Part shown: positions 45,632-54,504 of the stretch, piece by piece
Layout: the number at the start of each line of letters is the position of its first letter
Position numbering within the stretch: the stretch's first letter is position 1
Source of the DNA: a virus
Direction: 5' to 3' (one strand)
DNA: 64,000 nt
Virus record (IMG/VR): IMGVR_UViG_3300025133_000042
Span: 1-64,000 of that record
Program-made: the position numbers and the translations under genes
The notes under the pieces: model-generated
Database searches by the model: none
What the model was told of the DNA's origin: nothing
What the model saw: the letters and a program-made list of their open reading frames with translations, nothing else

Positions 45632-46312
45632 TCAGACGATAATATCTGCGATTCCCAAATCAACTGCTTGCTGGGCGTCGAGATATACATTTGTCTTCTT
45701 GGCCATCAACTTTTTGATGTAGGCAGGAGTCATGTCTGTCTCGGCGGCGAGGGCGAGGGCATATTGTTTCTGTGTGAACTTCGTCTCAGCAAACTCGTTC
45801 TCCATATCAGCAATATGCCCGCTGTGGCCTGAGTTGACTCCATGAATCATGACGCGGCAATGCTTGCCAATCTTCCTCTGTCCTTTCGTGCCTGCAGCAA
45901 GAAGAAGCACGCCGGCGGACATGACCTTGCCAATGCCACAAGTAACGACTGGGATTGTTTCTCTCACGTATCTTATCACGTCGTATACTGAAAACATCTC
46001 CGAGGCTTGTCCGCCATAGGTACTAACATAAAACTCAATGGGGCCAGGCTCTTCTTCAGCTGGGTCTTGCATGATGTCCTTCTGAAAGAGGAGGAGGCTA
46101 AAAACAGCTTCCTGGGCCTTGATTTCGTTGACATCTCCATAAATACCCGTCATATGCACTGGCCTCGGAGCCGCGGCTAGCATATCCATGATCATGCCCT
46201 TGTCTTCTTCGGGTGGATTTTCAGCGGTATCCGGGACGTGCGGGCCAGGGTCCGAGTCCGAGTCCGAGTCCTTGGTGCCTCGACGGCTGGGCTTGGTTGT
46301 CTTGGTAATCAT
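45632..46312 (-). CDS. ClpP-like serine protease
   Basis: 226 residues. A disordered N-terminal 35 residues (Ser-Asp repeats) precedes the ClpP core: nucleophile Ser132 in GKVMSAGVLLLAAG, catalytic His157 in RVMIHGV, and the later TDMTPAY region for Asp. The core length matches ClpP (about 195). No Clp ATPase is in the window, so it may use a host unfoldase, or act as a prohead protease as ClpP-fold enzymes do in some phages. If so, it would be a candidate to cut the I-K-E tags at 6-12 kb. Confidence 0.85.
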   Translation of the reverse strand: MITKTTKPSRRGTKDSDSDSDPGPHVPDTAENPPEEDKGMIMDMLAAAPRPVHMTGIYGDVNEIKAQEAVFSLLLFQKDIMQDPAEEEPGPIEFYVSTYGGQASEMFSVYDVIRYVRETIPVVTCGIGKVMSAGVLLLAAGTKGQRKIGKHCRVMIHGVNSGHSGHIADMENEFAETKFTQKQYALALAAETDMTPAYIKKLMAKKTNVYLDAQQAVDLGIADIIV

Positions 46313-46680
46313 TTCATCTCCTCGTCTATGATTCTCATTGCGCTATTCCAATCTTTAAATTTCAGATTTCTCATTATGTGTTTGGGCAGTGCAGCTAATA
46401 ACGAATTAATCGCTATTATTCTCCATAACTTAGACATCTCCTCGTCTTGATTCTTTATGGAATCTAGTTCTAATATAGGCATGCCCGACTCTTCTAACAA
46501 GGTGTATTTTATATTTTCCGACATTTTCTTAGTTTCGTCGGCAATTCTCATAGCTCCTATGCAATTTTTAATTGTTGTGTTATAAACTTCAATTGATTTG
46601 CCTACGTCAAAAAGCCCAGACAAAAACTTATAACTAATTACACCAGCCAAAAAATAGAATAAGGCCTCGTATTGCTCCAT
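46309..46680 (-). CDS. Membrane-anchored helical protein
   Basis: 123 residues; a hydrophobic segment at about residues 7-25, then long helices. ATGA-coupled to the ClpP-like gene, so the two may be functionally linked. No family known. Confidence 0.5.
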   Translation of the reverse strand: MEQYEALFYFLAGVISYKFLSGLFDVGKSIEVYNTTIKNCIGAMRIADETKKMSENIKYTLLEESGMPILELDSIKNQDEEMSKLWRIIAINSLLAALPKHIMRNLKFKDWNSAMRIIDEEMK

Positions 46681-46690
46681 AAAACACCAT

Positions 46691-46721
46691 AAAAAAAGGC
46701 AGGGGGATACCCTGCCTTTTT
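46691..46721 (-). terminator. Rho-independent terminator
   Basis: GGCAGGG/CCCTGCC stem (46698-46704 with 46710-46716), five-base loop, extended by A/T pairs and followed by seven T on the minus strand. It ends the transcript of the acidic protein gene; the flanking A and T runs could also let it work on the plus strand. Confidence 0.8.
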
Positions 46722-46743
46722 AGTTAAAAATCTCTTTTTATTC

Positions 46744-47271
46744 TTACTGCCCTGCCAAAATTCTTTTTGCGACGCGGCGGGCGACCATGTTGACCACCTC
46801 GTCGAGAGTCTCCTCTGACTCTTCCAAGTTATTTTCCTTCTCTTCAAGAGTCTCCTCTGACTCTTCCAAGTTATTTTCCTTCTCTTCGAGCGGGTGCTTG
46901 GACTGCTCCATCATCTCCTCCTCAGGCTCAGGAGGAGGGCCTTCTTCCTCAGGAACAGGGACTTCTTCTTCGGCGGGGCCGGCGTCATCTTCGACTTCAA
47001 TGTCGGCGCCGGTGTGCTGCTCAATAACAGCTGCCAGATCCCGGACCAAAGCCTCGACATCGACGGAGCCGTCTGCTGGTGCCTCCATCTCATCTTCGGG
47101 TCCGGGGGAGAGGTCGACCGGCGCTTCTTCGGGCTCGGGGCCCATGTCCAGCTCATCGTCCTCAGACACGTACTCCTCTGTTAAGCGAGTAACAAAGCCA
47201 TCAGCCAGCTTATTCATGTTGGCATATTTCATCATATTGCGAATTTCATTTTCTGTAAGAAGGTTTTTCAT
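46744..47271 (-). CDS. Acidic repeat protein
   Basis: 175 residues from ATG 47271. The start MKNLLTENEIRNMMKYANMN is helical; the centre is Glu/Pro-rich and disordered; two exact copies of a 14-residue unit (LEEKENNLEESEET) follow, then a basic amphipathic end (VVNMVARRVAKRILAGQ). Strong terminator downstream. Acidic head scaffolding or core proteins look like this, but the assignment is only a guess. Confidence 0.55.
   Translation of the reverse strand: MKNLLTENEIRNMMKYANMNKLADGFVTRLTEEYVSEDDELDMGPEPEEAPVDLSPGPEDEMEAPADGSVDVEALVRDLAAVIEQHTGADIEVEDDAGPAEEEVPVPEEEGPPPEPEEEMMEQSKHPLEEKENNLEESEETLEEKENNLEESEETLDEVVNMVARRVAKRILAGQ
46804..46887. repeat. Two tandem 42-bp repeats
   Basis: Copies at 46804-46845 and 46846-46887 differ at one or two bases and encode the duplicated 14-residue unit of the acidic protein. 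In-frame unit length allows copy-number change without a frameshift. Confidence 0.8.
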
Positions 47272-47330
47272 AAACACAGTACTCCTAGCGTCTTTTATAA
47301 ATAGTAGTTAAGTTTTTATAAAGCAAATTT

Positions 47331-47564
47331 TTAATCACGGTCAAAATGCTTCTTTATTTTGTGCAAGATCTTGTCTTCTAGCTGCTTTATTCTAACATAG
47401 CTCAAGCCCAAGCGATCTCCGATTTCGCGAAGAGTCATTGGCCCGTTGATGTTAACACTTTCAAGCGTACAGTTTAAATCTTTACTATAGCTTATCCAGT
47501 ATCTGCATTCTTCTACCGGGCATTCTACGTTTAATCTTTTGCATGTTTCTAGGCACTTTCTCAT
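47331..47564 (-). CDS. Sigma-region-4-like regulator with Cys cluster
   Basis: 77 residues. The first half has five cysteines (CLETCKRLNVECPVEECRYW), a possible zinc site. The second half, GPMTLREIGDRLGLSYVRIK, is a helix-turn-helix like sigma region 4.2, which contacts -35 elements. It is too short to be a full sigma factor; it may recruit or block RNA polymerase at certain promoters. ATGA overlap with the upstream gene. Confidence 0.6.
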   Translation of the reverse strand: MRKCLETCKRLNVECPVEECRYWISYSKDLNCTLESVNINGPMTLREIGDRLGLSYVRIKQLEDKILHKIKKHFDRD

Positions 47565-47914
47565 AATTCGGGGTGCTCCATTTCAATTATATCAAAAATA
47601 TCATCTAGCTCGTCCTTGTCCAAGCCAAAATTAAGTGAGGCTTCTGTTGACGCGGCGTGCATCTTCTTTATATATTCTCTCTTGGGCTTGCCCTGTATCA
47701 CGTGCAGCTCTTTGAAATTCTCTATAAAAGACAAGATATTTGAATCACTTTCTAGATATCCTGTAATCATCATTCTAAAGAACTGAGATTGGCTTAAGTT
47801 GTCGTACTGACATCTTATTCGCAGCTGCGCTTGGCGGTCTTCCGAATCATAAAACATGAACTTCTTTCTGGTTTTTGGATCGGGCCTTGTGGGATCTTTC
47901 AACCGTTCCTCCAA
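47561..47914 (-). CDS. Conserved phage protein, possibly ribbon-helix-helix
   Basis: 117 residues. KFMFYDSEDRQAQLRIRCQY then LSQSQFFRMMITGYLES gives a strand followed by two helices, like phage ribbon-helix-helix proteins. It lies between the regulator above and IMP dehydrogenase. DNA binding is inferred. Confidence 0.5.
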   Translation of the reverse strand: MEERLKDPTRPDPKTRKKFMFYDSEDRQAQLRIRCQYDNLSQSQFFRMMITGYLESDSNILSFIENFKELHVIQGKPKREYIKKMHAASTEASLNFGLDKDELDDIFDIIEMEHPEL

Positions 47915-48921
47915 AGAATGTGCGTGTTACTTTCTAATTGTGCTGCGCTTGACTGTAAGATGAAATGTCTCTTACTTTGAAGTTCTTTAATGCTTCGCAC
48001 GCCTGTATAAGACAAGCCGCTACGAATGCCACCATCGATATCTTTAAGGATATCATCAACGGACCCCTTATAAGGCACCATAGTTGCGACGCCTTCTGGA
48101 GTGGAGCTTTTCCCCCTCCAATCTCGTTGGGCCTCCTTCGACGCCATGCCTCTGTATTCCTTGTACTTTTCGCCCTTCGCACCCACTAGGACCTCGCCGG
48201 GTGTTTCGTCCGTGCCTGAAAGCATTGAGCCGATCATTATAAAATCAGCGCCTGCTGCTAGGGCCTTCACCATGTCACCTGTTGTTTTAATGCCGCCATC
48301 AGCAATGATTTTGGTATCATAACTAGTCTTCGAGCACTCCAAAACACTTTGAAACGTGGGTACCCCGTGGCCGGTCACGATTCTCGTAGAACAAATAGAG
48401 CCGCCGCCGATGCCGACGCGGATTGAGTCCGCGCCCCACTCTGACAGAGTCTCGAAGGCCTCAAGTGTCGCGACATTCCCAGCCATAACATGGACAGCCT
48501 CCCCAAACAAATCTTTAAGTTTCTTAAGACAGCCTTCCATCATCTTGTGGTGGCCGTGGGCAACATCGACACAAAGAATACTTGCGCCGGCAGAATAAAG
48601 AGCAACAGCGCGGTCCTGATAGTCTCCTGACATTCCGATGGCTGCAGCAATCTTTTCTTGACGCGATACATCTTTGATATACGACACCATCTCCACTTGC
48701 TCAGGAATGGTGTTGTATCTGTGTATTATCGCTAGGCCGCTGTTCTTATCCATCGCCAGGGCCATCATCGTTCCTGAGACAGTGTCCATGGGCGAAGCAA
48801 TCACCGGAAGTCTAAAATTGTGTTTACCCAACTGGGAGCTGGTATTCACCTCGCGCCTGGACTTAATATCACTCAGCTGCGGGACCAGCAGTATATCATC
48901 AAACGAATATGTTTGTTTCAC
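47899..48921 (-). CDS. IMP dehydrogenase, catalytic domain only
   Basis: 340 residues from GTG 48921, which overlaps the upstream stop and has GGAG eight bases before it. [10 protein letters not shown] and SPMDTVS open the barrel; [18 protein letters not shown] holds the catalytic Cys loop in IMPDH form (R-I-V-T-G), not the GMP-reductase form. The barrel is continuous where bacterial IMPDH has CBS domains (about 490 residues in total), so nucleotide feedback through CBS is lost. It converts IMP to XMP for guanine-nucleotide supply. Confidence 0.8.
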   Translation of the reverse strand: MKQTYSFDDILLVPQLSDIKSRREVNTSSQLGKHNFRLPVIASPMDTVSGTMMALAMDKNSGLAIIHRYNTIPEQVEMVSYIKDVSRQEKIAAAIGMSGDYQDRAVALYSAGASILCVDVAHGHHKMMEGCLKKLKDLFGEAVHVMAGNVATLEAFETLSEWGADSIRVGIGGGSICSTRIVTGHGVPTFQSVLECSKTSYDTKIIADGGIKTTGDMVKALAAGADFIMIGSMLSGTDETPGEVLVGAKGEKYKEYRGMASKEAQRDWRGKSSTPEGVATMVPYKGSVDDILKDIDGGIRSGLSYTGVRSIKELQSKRHFILQSSAAQLESNTHILWRNG

Positions 48922-49265
48922 TTTAAAGTCTCCAAATATCTCTGCAAGTACCAAATCGCCTTTTCTATATCTTTTTTCGGCTCGCCCTTCATGTTGTGCC
49001 GTGCGACGTATTTAATCACGTTGCCGCAATGAAAGCCTAGGCCCCAATCTTCAATAATATCAATAACTTCGTGCTGGCCTTGGTTGTAGTGTTTTGGGTG
49101 GTCAACTTTCGAAGCGGGCGCAGGGGCCGGATCTCTAAACTGCAAGTCCTTATAGGGGTCCTGGTTATATACAATGTCAGGCTCGCTAGGCATGGAGCCT
49201 TGATGGGGCCAAGGACTTTTGACCTTCTTAACTAGCTCTCTCCACTCTTCTTTGCTTATCTTCAT
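48918..49265 (-). CDS. DUF3310 protein
   Basis: 115 residues; the C-terminal part KVDHPKHYNQGQHEVIDIIE ... GNVIKYVARHN ... DIEKAIWYLQRYLE is the DUF3310 pattern common in phages, sometimes annotated as a nucleotide-kinase-like protein without proof. It lies between dUTPase and IMPDH, which fits nucleotide metabolism. Confidence 0.75.
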   Translation of the reverse strand: MKISKEEWRELVKKVKSPWPHQGSMPSEPDIVYNQDPYKDLQFRDPAPAPASKVDHPKHYNQGQHEVIDIIEDWGLGFHCGNVIKYVARHNMKGEPKKDIEKAIWYLQRYLETLK

Positions 49266-49268
49266 TTA

Positions 49269-49778
49269 TTAAAATCCGTGCCCGATGCCATCATTGAGGG
49301 GGTTCTCGCTGGCCGGCTTGATATCCGTACTTCCCAAAGCACCGTGGCCTCGGTCGCTCATAGTAATAGGATACCAATCATAAAGACCGCCATCGACGCG
49401 CTCAAGGGCTCTAAAGTGAACGACGGGGACCATAACTAGCTGTGCAATCTTATCGCCGGCGGCGATGTGTTGCACCTCAGTTCCAACATTGTGTAAGTCG
49501 ATGAAGACTTCTCCATCATAGCCGCTGTCGATGATGTGGGCTCCGACAACAAGAGAGCGCTTGGCGCCCATGCTAGAACGATTACATACTTGCAACATAT
49601 AGCCATGTGGAATTCCAAATGTCAATCCCGTTGATAGAAGCTGGCTTTCGCCCGGCTTAATCGTCGCCACGGAGACGTTTGGGTCTCTAGGACAATAAAA
49701 AACGTCCAGCCCAGCATCGCTGGGGTTCGAGCGCATCGGTGGCCTTGCATCAGGCCTCATTTTATATTCTAAAATCAT
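49269..49778 (-). CDS. dut: dUTPase
   Basis: 169 residues from ATG 49778 (TAATG overlap). The five trimeric dUTPase motifs are present: SDAGLDVF, RSSMGAKRSL, IIDSGYDGE, DKIAQLV, and the C-terminal DRGHGALGST, where Leu replaces the usual Phe. It hydrolyses dUTP to dUMP, keeping uracil out of DNA and feeding thymidylate synthesis. Confidence 0.9.
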   Translation of the reverse strand: MILEYKMRPDARPPMRSNPSDAGLDVFYCPRDPNVSVATIKPGESQLLSTGLTFGIPHGYMLQVCNRSSMGAKRSLVVGAHIIDSGYDGEVFIDLHNVGTEVQHIAAGDKIAQLVMVPVVHFRALERVDGGLYDWYPITMSDRGHGALGSTDIKPASENPLNDGIGHGF

Positions 49779-50053
49779 TATAATACTCCATTTTCTTTCT
49801 CTACTTGTTCGATAATTGATTGAGCTTTGTTCCAGCAATCTGGACAATATAGTCTTACAACTTTTTGCTCCTCTCTCACGATCACATTCCATGTCGTTAC
49901 GTGCTCTTTCGATTTTTTATCAAAAGGCGCAGCACACGCTGCACATTCGTCGTCAAGCATATCAAACATCATTAGCTTCTTGGCCATTTGCTTTTCTGCT
50001 TTCTTCTGCTTTTTTAAGACGTTGCGCGCCATTTTTCTTTTTAAGCTTCCCAC
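49778..50053 (-). CDS. Conserved zinc-ribbon phage protein
   Basis: 91 residues. A basic helix, then ECAACAAPFDKKSKEHVTTW and VRLYCPDCWNKA give two Cys pairs 34 residues apart. Similar proteins occur in marine T4-like phages without known function. GTG start overlaps the DNA polymerase stop. Confidence 0.6.
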   Translation of the reverse strand: MGSLKRKMARNVLKKQKKAEKQMAKKLMMFDMLDDECAACAAPFDKKSKEHVTTWNVIVREEQKVVRLYCPDCWNKAQSIIEQVEKENGVL

Positions 50054-53000
50054 TAGCCTAGCATCCTAAACGTGTGGCGAATTGATCGGGTGCTAAACCC
50101 CCAGTCTTCGCTATATTGAAGCTTTGCGGCATAAGGCCTGTTGATGTAAATATGATCATCATCTTTAATCCCCCAGCACTTAATAGAGCTTGTCGTTGAA
50201 GTGTCGTCGATGACCTTGACAATCCAATAAAGCTTGTCATTTTTAGTTTTCTTGGGAATGATTTCTCTCGGTATGAACCAAGAGATGCCCAAATCCTCAT
50301 CGTAGTTGCCCAGCGGCGGGACCATGTTTCTGTTGATGGCCTCTCGGATTCTCTTAGTCAGGACCAAATCGAAAGGAAACATACCAGTAAGAGAAGAGAC
50401 AAAATCAATCTTCTCTTCTCTCGTAAAATCCTCTTCTGGGGCGTATAAATTAATGTTTTCTTCCAGCTTCTTCTGACTCTTTGGCTTGTCTTGGATGCAT
50501 GACATCCAAAAATGCTTGCAGCCAGTAAACCTCTCGTCGACTAATGAATCTAAAGCACCGCTGCGACAGAGCACATCTAGTGCTTTTTTGTTCAATTTTG
50601 AATATACGATCTCTTCATTATATAGCAACTCCTCGACAGTGGTAAAAGGACGATTGTTGAGAATCTGCTCAACAGCCTTTTCGCCTAGGCCCTTGATGGA
50701 GCTGAAAGGCTGGATGAGGGTCTTCCCATCGCCTGCAATCTCCCATTGTTCAGTCGAGGTGTTGATGTTGATCTGCTCAATATTAAACCCATGTTTCTGA
50801 GCAAGGCTAATAGCTGCCTCTTTGCGAGATTCTGGCTCTTTGTCAAGGAAAGCTGCAGCCCAGCACTCAGGATAGTAGTTAAGAAGCCAGGCGCACTGGA
50901 AAGACAAGATTGAGTATGATACCGCATGCGACTTGTTAAAGCCATAGCCAGAGAAGTACTCAAATTTCTGCCAAAGGCCTTGTGCCGTTGACCGATCGAT
51001 GCCCTTCTCGACGCAGCCGGCAATAAACTTATCATAAATCTTGTTTTTTGCCTGTGCCCCCTTACCTGTACCTTTCTTGGTAAGGAGCTTGCGCAGCGCG
51101 TTGCCTTCATCCATTGTCAAATCCTTACCCAGCTTGTGAGCAAGAAGCGCAATCTGCTCTTGGAAAATCAAGAACCCTGCAGTTTCTTCGGTCACTCCTT
51201 TATCTAAGTCATTGAGATAATTAATCTCCTCAGGGCTGTGCTTGGCCTTAACATACCGCTTGTCCACTCCTGCGCTCAGGGGGCCTGGTCGATAAATAGA
51301 AGTAATGGCCGAGATATCAATAATATCTTTTGGCTTTGCGCGCTTGCAAAACTTTTGGGCTCCAGCGTTTGTAAACTGAAAAACGCCCATGAAATTTCCC
51401 TTTTGGAAAATGTTCTCATATACTTTTTGATCACTGAGATCGATCTTATCTGGGTGGAGCTTGGAATCATAATACTCCTTAATATCTTGGAAGGAGGGAT
51501 TCTCGTTTCCATGGTATCGTTTTAAAACATGCCCGACTGCAGATTGGATCATCTCCAGGGTAGAGAGGCCGAGCAGATCAAACTTAATAAAACCCAAAGG
51601 CTCAAGGTGTCTAACGTTCTGGCCTTCCGACCAGGGCGTCTGGACAACCCCCTTCGAGCAGATAAGAGGCATGTGCCTGTCAAGATCTTCTCCAATCACG
51701 ACGCCGCCGGCGTGGCGGCTCGTGGACCTCACTTGTCCTACTAGTGCTTCGACATGGGTCTTGATATCGGGATACTTGTCTAGAAACTTAATCAGCGAAT
51801 CGGAATACTTCATCACCTCCTCGAAAGTTGGAATGTACATTCCTGCGCGAATGCCATGATCTGCCTTTGCTTTTGGGGTTGCCTCCCTCACCATTCTTCC
51901 GGTGACAGAGTTGACCTCGACGAAAGGTACGTCGTAGAGCTTGCTAATATCCTTAATCAACGAACGCAACTGAAGTGTGTTGAAGTTTGAAATGGGCACG
52001 ACAGTTGTGTCTCCCCATTCCTTGGCAAGAATTTCTTTAAGCCCGAATGCATCGCTAACATCGTAATCAATATCAGGATAGTCGGTCGCATCCGAGCGCA
52101 GAAAGCGGCTGAACAGAAGGCCATACTTAATCGGATCTACCTGAGTAATCCCAAGCGCGTACGCGACAAGAGAGCCCGCAGCGGAGCCGCGGCCGGGTCC
52201 GGAGAGCATGTGCTTGTTTGCCATGTCGCTAATCGCCTTCATGGTTAGGAAGTATTTGCTAAACCCCCTCTCGTTAATAACTGTAAGTTCATGCTTAAGA
52301 CGGTCAATATATTCTTTGTTGTTGTCGAAGCCAAGCTTGCGAAGGGCAGCGATGGACTCTTTGATGAGCGTCTCCTCTGCATCAGCGCCGGAAGGGACAA
52401 CGAATCCAGGCAAGCGTACTGTGTCGTCTGGCATAAAAGCCTCAATTCGCTCATTCGCAATCCAGTGGGTTTTCACGAGAGAGTCATAAATCAAGTCATC
52501 ATCATACTCAACGCCACACTCTTTGGAATACTTCTTATAGGACTCCCACATCTGATCGCCGTTCTTGGGGTATAGCTCCATGCCCATCTCGTCAACGTCA
52601 ACTGGAAGTTCAGACTTGAGATATTCGGGCTTGTTCTTCGATTTACCAAGCCAACCTAAGCGCTTATAAAGCTCTCGGTCTTTCCAGGCAGCGGCGCTTG
52701 GGTAATGTGAATCAGCAGTAGAGATAAGGTCAATGTCAAACTCCTCATGCATCTGGATGACATATTTATTTAGCTCGTGCTGCTCTGGTACATTGTTCCA
52801 TTGCAGCTCGCCATACCAGCGGTCTCCAAGACAATCCATCATCTTGCGTGTGGTGGCCCTCATGGCGCCCAGGACTGCTTCAGGGCCGTCGTCGCGATTG
52901 TTCCAATAGTCTTTGGCGTAAACGCCGCCAAGACACGCAGAAGAGGCAATAACTCCCTCGCCATGCTCCTTTAAGAGCTTGTAGTCTAGCCTAGGCTTGC

Positions 53001-53484
53001 GATAGAAGTTATCACCCTGGTGAGAGTCAGAAACTATCTTGAAGATATTGTTCAAGCCAGTCTGATTCATAGCTAGCAACACAAGATGACCGCTATTATT
53101 AAGTTTGCTGGACTTGCCCTTAGAAGCCGTTTCGTCTTCTGCTTCGACTTTATCTGTGTCGTTGATGACCTTACGTGCTTGCTTCTTATCTTCTTTAATT
53201 CGATCGTACTCTCCCCTCCACTCCTCGATGGAGGCAATAAAATAGGCCTCGACGCCGAAGATTGGCTTAAAGGTCTTGCCTTGGGACTGCATCTTCTTTG
53301 CATGCAGAACCTGATAAGACAGACCATTCATGTTCCCATGGTCTGTCAAAGCAAGGGCCTCCATGCCATTTTCATATGCAAAGTCCATATGGTCTTGCGG
53401 ATATCCAAAACCATCGAAGACCGAACCAGCAACGCTGTGTGCGTGCAAACCCACGAAGGGAATCTTACTCTCTTTTCTATTCAT
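50053..53484 (-). CDS. dnaE: DNA polymerase III alpha subunit (DnaE type)
   Basis: 1143 residues from ATG 53484, behind GAGGC. The PHP domain starts at once (GLHAHSVAGS, residues 12-21; LTDHGNM). The C-family polymerase core shows GPGRGSAAGSLVAYALGIT and the catalytic Asp pair in YPDIDYD, with FDLLGLSTLE for the third acid. The length is close to bacterial DnaE (1160). It is the replicative polymerase of this phage. T4-like phages use family B, so a C-family enzyme beside T4-type recombination genes marks a mosaic. No beta clamp or epsilon subunit is in the window. Confidence 0.95.
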   Translation of the reverse strand: MNRKESKIPFVGLHAHSVAGSVFDGFGYPQDHMDFAYENGMEALALTDHGNMNGLSYQVLHAKKMQSQGKTFKPIFGVEAYFIASIEEWRGEYDRIKEDKKQARKVINDTDKVEAEDETASKGKSSKLNNSGHLVLLAMNQTGLNNIFKIVSDSHQGDNFYRKPRLDYKLLKEHGEGVIASSACLGGVYAKDYWNNRDDGPEAVLGAMRATTRKMMDCLGDRWYGELQWNNVPEQHELNKYVIQMHEEFDIDLISTADSHYPSAAAWKDRELYKRLGWLGKSKNKPEYLKSELPVDVDEMGMELYPKNGDQMWESYKKYSKECGVEYDDDLIYDSLVKTHWIANERIEAFMPDDTVRLPGFVVPSGADAEETLIKESIAALRKLGFDNNKEYIDRLKHELTVINERGFSKYFLTMKAISDMANKHMLSGPGRGSAAGSLVAYALGITQVDPIKYGLLFSRFLRSDATDYPDIDYDVSDAFGLKEILAKEWGDTTVVPISNFNTLQLRSLIKDISKLYDVPFVEVNSVTGRMVREATPKAKADHGIRAGMYIPTFEEVMKYSDSLIKFLDKYPDIKTHVEALVGQVRSTSRHAGGVVIGEDLDRHMPLICSKGVVQTPWSEGQNVRHLEPLGFIKFDLLGLSTLEMIQSAVGHVLKRYHGNENPSFQDIKEYYDSKLHPDKIDLSDQKVYENIFQKGNFMGVFQFTNAGAQKFCKRAKPKDIIDISAITSIYRPGPLSAGVDKRYVKAKHSPEEINYLNDLDKGVTEETAGFLIFQEQIALLAHKLGKDLTMDEGNALRKLLTKKGTGKGAQAKNKIYDKFIAGCVEKGIDRSTAQGLWQKFEYFSGYGFNKSHAVSYSILSFQCAWLLNYYPECWAAAFLDKEPESRKEAAISLAQKHGFNIEQININTSTEQWEIAGDGKTLIQPFSSIKGLGEKAVEQILNNRPFTTVEELLYNEEIVYSKLNKKALDVLCRSGALDSLVDERFTGCKHFWMSCIQDKPKSQKKLEENINLYAPEEDFTREEKIDFVSSLTGMFPFDLVLTKRIREAINRNMVPPLGNYDEDLGISWFIPREIIPKKTKNDKLYWIVKVIDDTSTTSSIKCWGIKDDDHIYINRPYAAKLQYSEDWGFSTRSIRHTFRMLG

Positions 53485-53500
53485 ATTTGCCTCTGCAGAC

Positions 53501-53528
53501 ATTATAGAGACACAAAAGAGGAAATCAA
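53501..53528 (-). promoter_or_regulatory. Promoter of the polymerase gene
   Basis: -35 TTGATT (53523-53528), 16-base spacer, -10 TATAAT (53501-53506), about 17 bases before the chosen ATG. Confidence 0.55.
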
Positions 53529-53725
53529 ACAGAAAGTGAATTATCTTTTTCAAAGAGGTAGAGACCAGTCTCTTCTAGGTTCAGCCTCTTTGGGATGGCT
53601 GCAAGCGGAAGAAGGCCATGAATGACAAAGACCAGGCCGGTGAGAAGCAGGCGCGCTCCAATTCCGCATGCAAAAAGTAAATGCTCCAGATATGACATAT
53701 TTTTCTCTTGTAAGTGTTTAAACAT
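53525..53725 (-). CDS. DUF6356-like membrane protein
   Basis: 66 residues; MSYLEHLLFACGIGARLLLT and VFVIHGLLPLAAIPKRLNL match a small membrane-protein family found in many phages and bacteria (DUF6356 pattern, from memory). The start at 53725 has AGGAG ten bases upstream; ATG 53698 is the alternative. Confidence 0.6.
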   Translation of the reverse strand: MFKHLQEKNMSYLEHLLFACGIGARLLLTGLVFVIHGLLPLAAIPKRLNLEETGLYLFEKDNSLSV

Positions 53726-54494
53726 CGTCTTCTACTCCTATACCGCTTAACTCGTTTTTCGGTATTAACGCGGGCTTTTGCAATGACTGCGAAAGAGCCT
53801 CTAAGTAAGTATCCCAACAAACAATACTGTCATAAGTTTTTATCTCTATCTTTTTAAAATTATTTACTTCTTCAAATATTCTTATGTCTTGGTCATTGTA
53901 CCTATCATGAGAATATTTTTTTATAATCACATCCAAAGTTGAAGGGGGGAAGCTGGCGCCCAAGAAATCATTAGTCGCTATTGACTTGCCCTCAGAAGAG
54001 AGAGATATGCTTTCGCCTGAGCTTATTTCAGATCGGTATGGCTGTATGCAGCTTGGGTCGTATACCCCGCAAGGAAATGAAACATAGTAGCTTGTGGGCT
54101 TGAGCCATTTGCTCATCCCAGCTGATATCTTCTTCGATGTCAAGCCGCCGGCTAGAATTGAAAGCCAAGTGTTCTTCTGTTTGTAGAACCTTACGCCAAC
54201 AGGAACATAGTATATCTTTATAAGCTTTCGATGCTCGTCAGGATATCTAGCTCTTGTTCTATTAAAGTAAACAGGATCATAGACGTAATCGCCGATTGCG
54301 TGGCGGACCAGCGGCTTGGTGTCGTCGTCGCACACTAGCCAGATTGTATTACATCCAGCATATGCGCACTCTATTACAGCGCGTTCGATGGCCAAGTAAT
54401 TTAATGATATTGGCAACAAGGCGGGCCCGACAGGGCTGGTGATTTCAGACTCAATGCCTGAAACAGGGATTATTCCGGCTATATGTCGTATCAT
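53718..54494 (-). CDS. Nucleotidyltransferase-like protein
   Basis: 258 residues. IAGIIPVSGIESEI ... LLPISLNYLAIERAVIECAY ... NTIWLVCDDDTKPLVRHAIG follows the first strands of NTP_transferase enzymes (sugar-nucleotide pyrophosphorylases), but the usual GGxGTR loop is altered. Similar proteins occur in marine myophages. Substrate unknown. Confidence 0.55.
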   Translation of the reverse strand: MIRHIAGIIPVSGIESEITSPVGPALLPISLNYLAIERAVIECAYAGCNTIWLVCDDDTKPLVRHAIGDYVYDPVYFNRTRARYPDEHRKLIKIYYVPVGVRFYKQKNTWLSILAGGLTSKKISAGMSKWLKPTSYYVSFPCGVYDPSCIQPYRSEISSGESISLSSEGKSIATNDFLGASFPPSTLDVIIKKYSHDRYNDQDIRIFEEVNNFKKIEIKTYDSIVCWDTYLEALSQSLQKPALIPKNELSGIGVEDDV

Positions 54495-54504
54495 TAAGAA
54501 CCTT

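Noticed and set aside
45632-46312. Calling the ClpP-like protein the prohead protease
   Set aside because: Fold and triad fit ClpP, but no capsid gene is nearby and no Clp ATPase is seen; left as one option.
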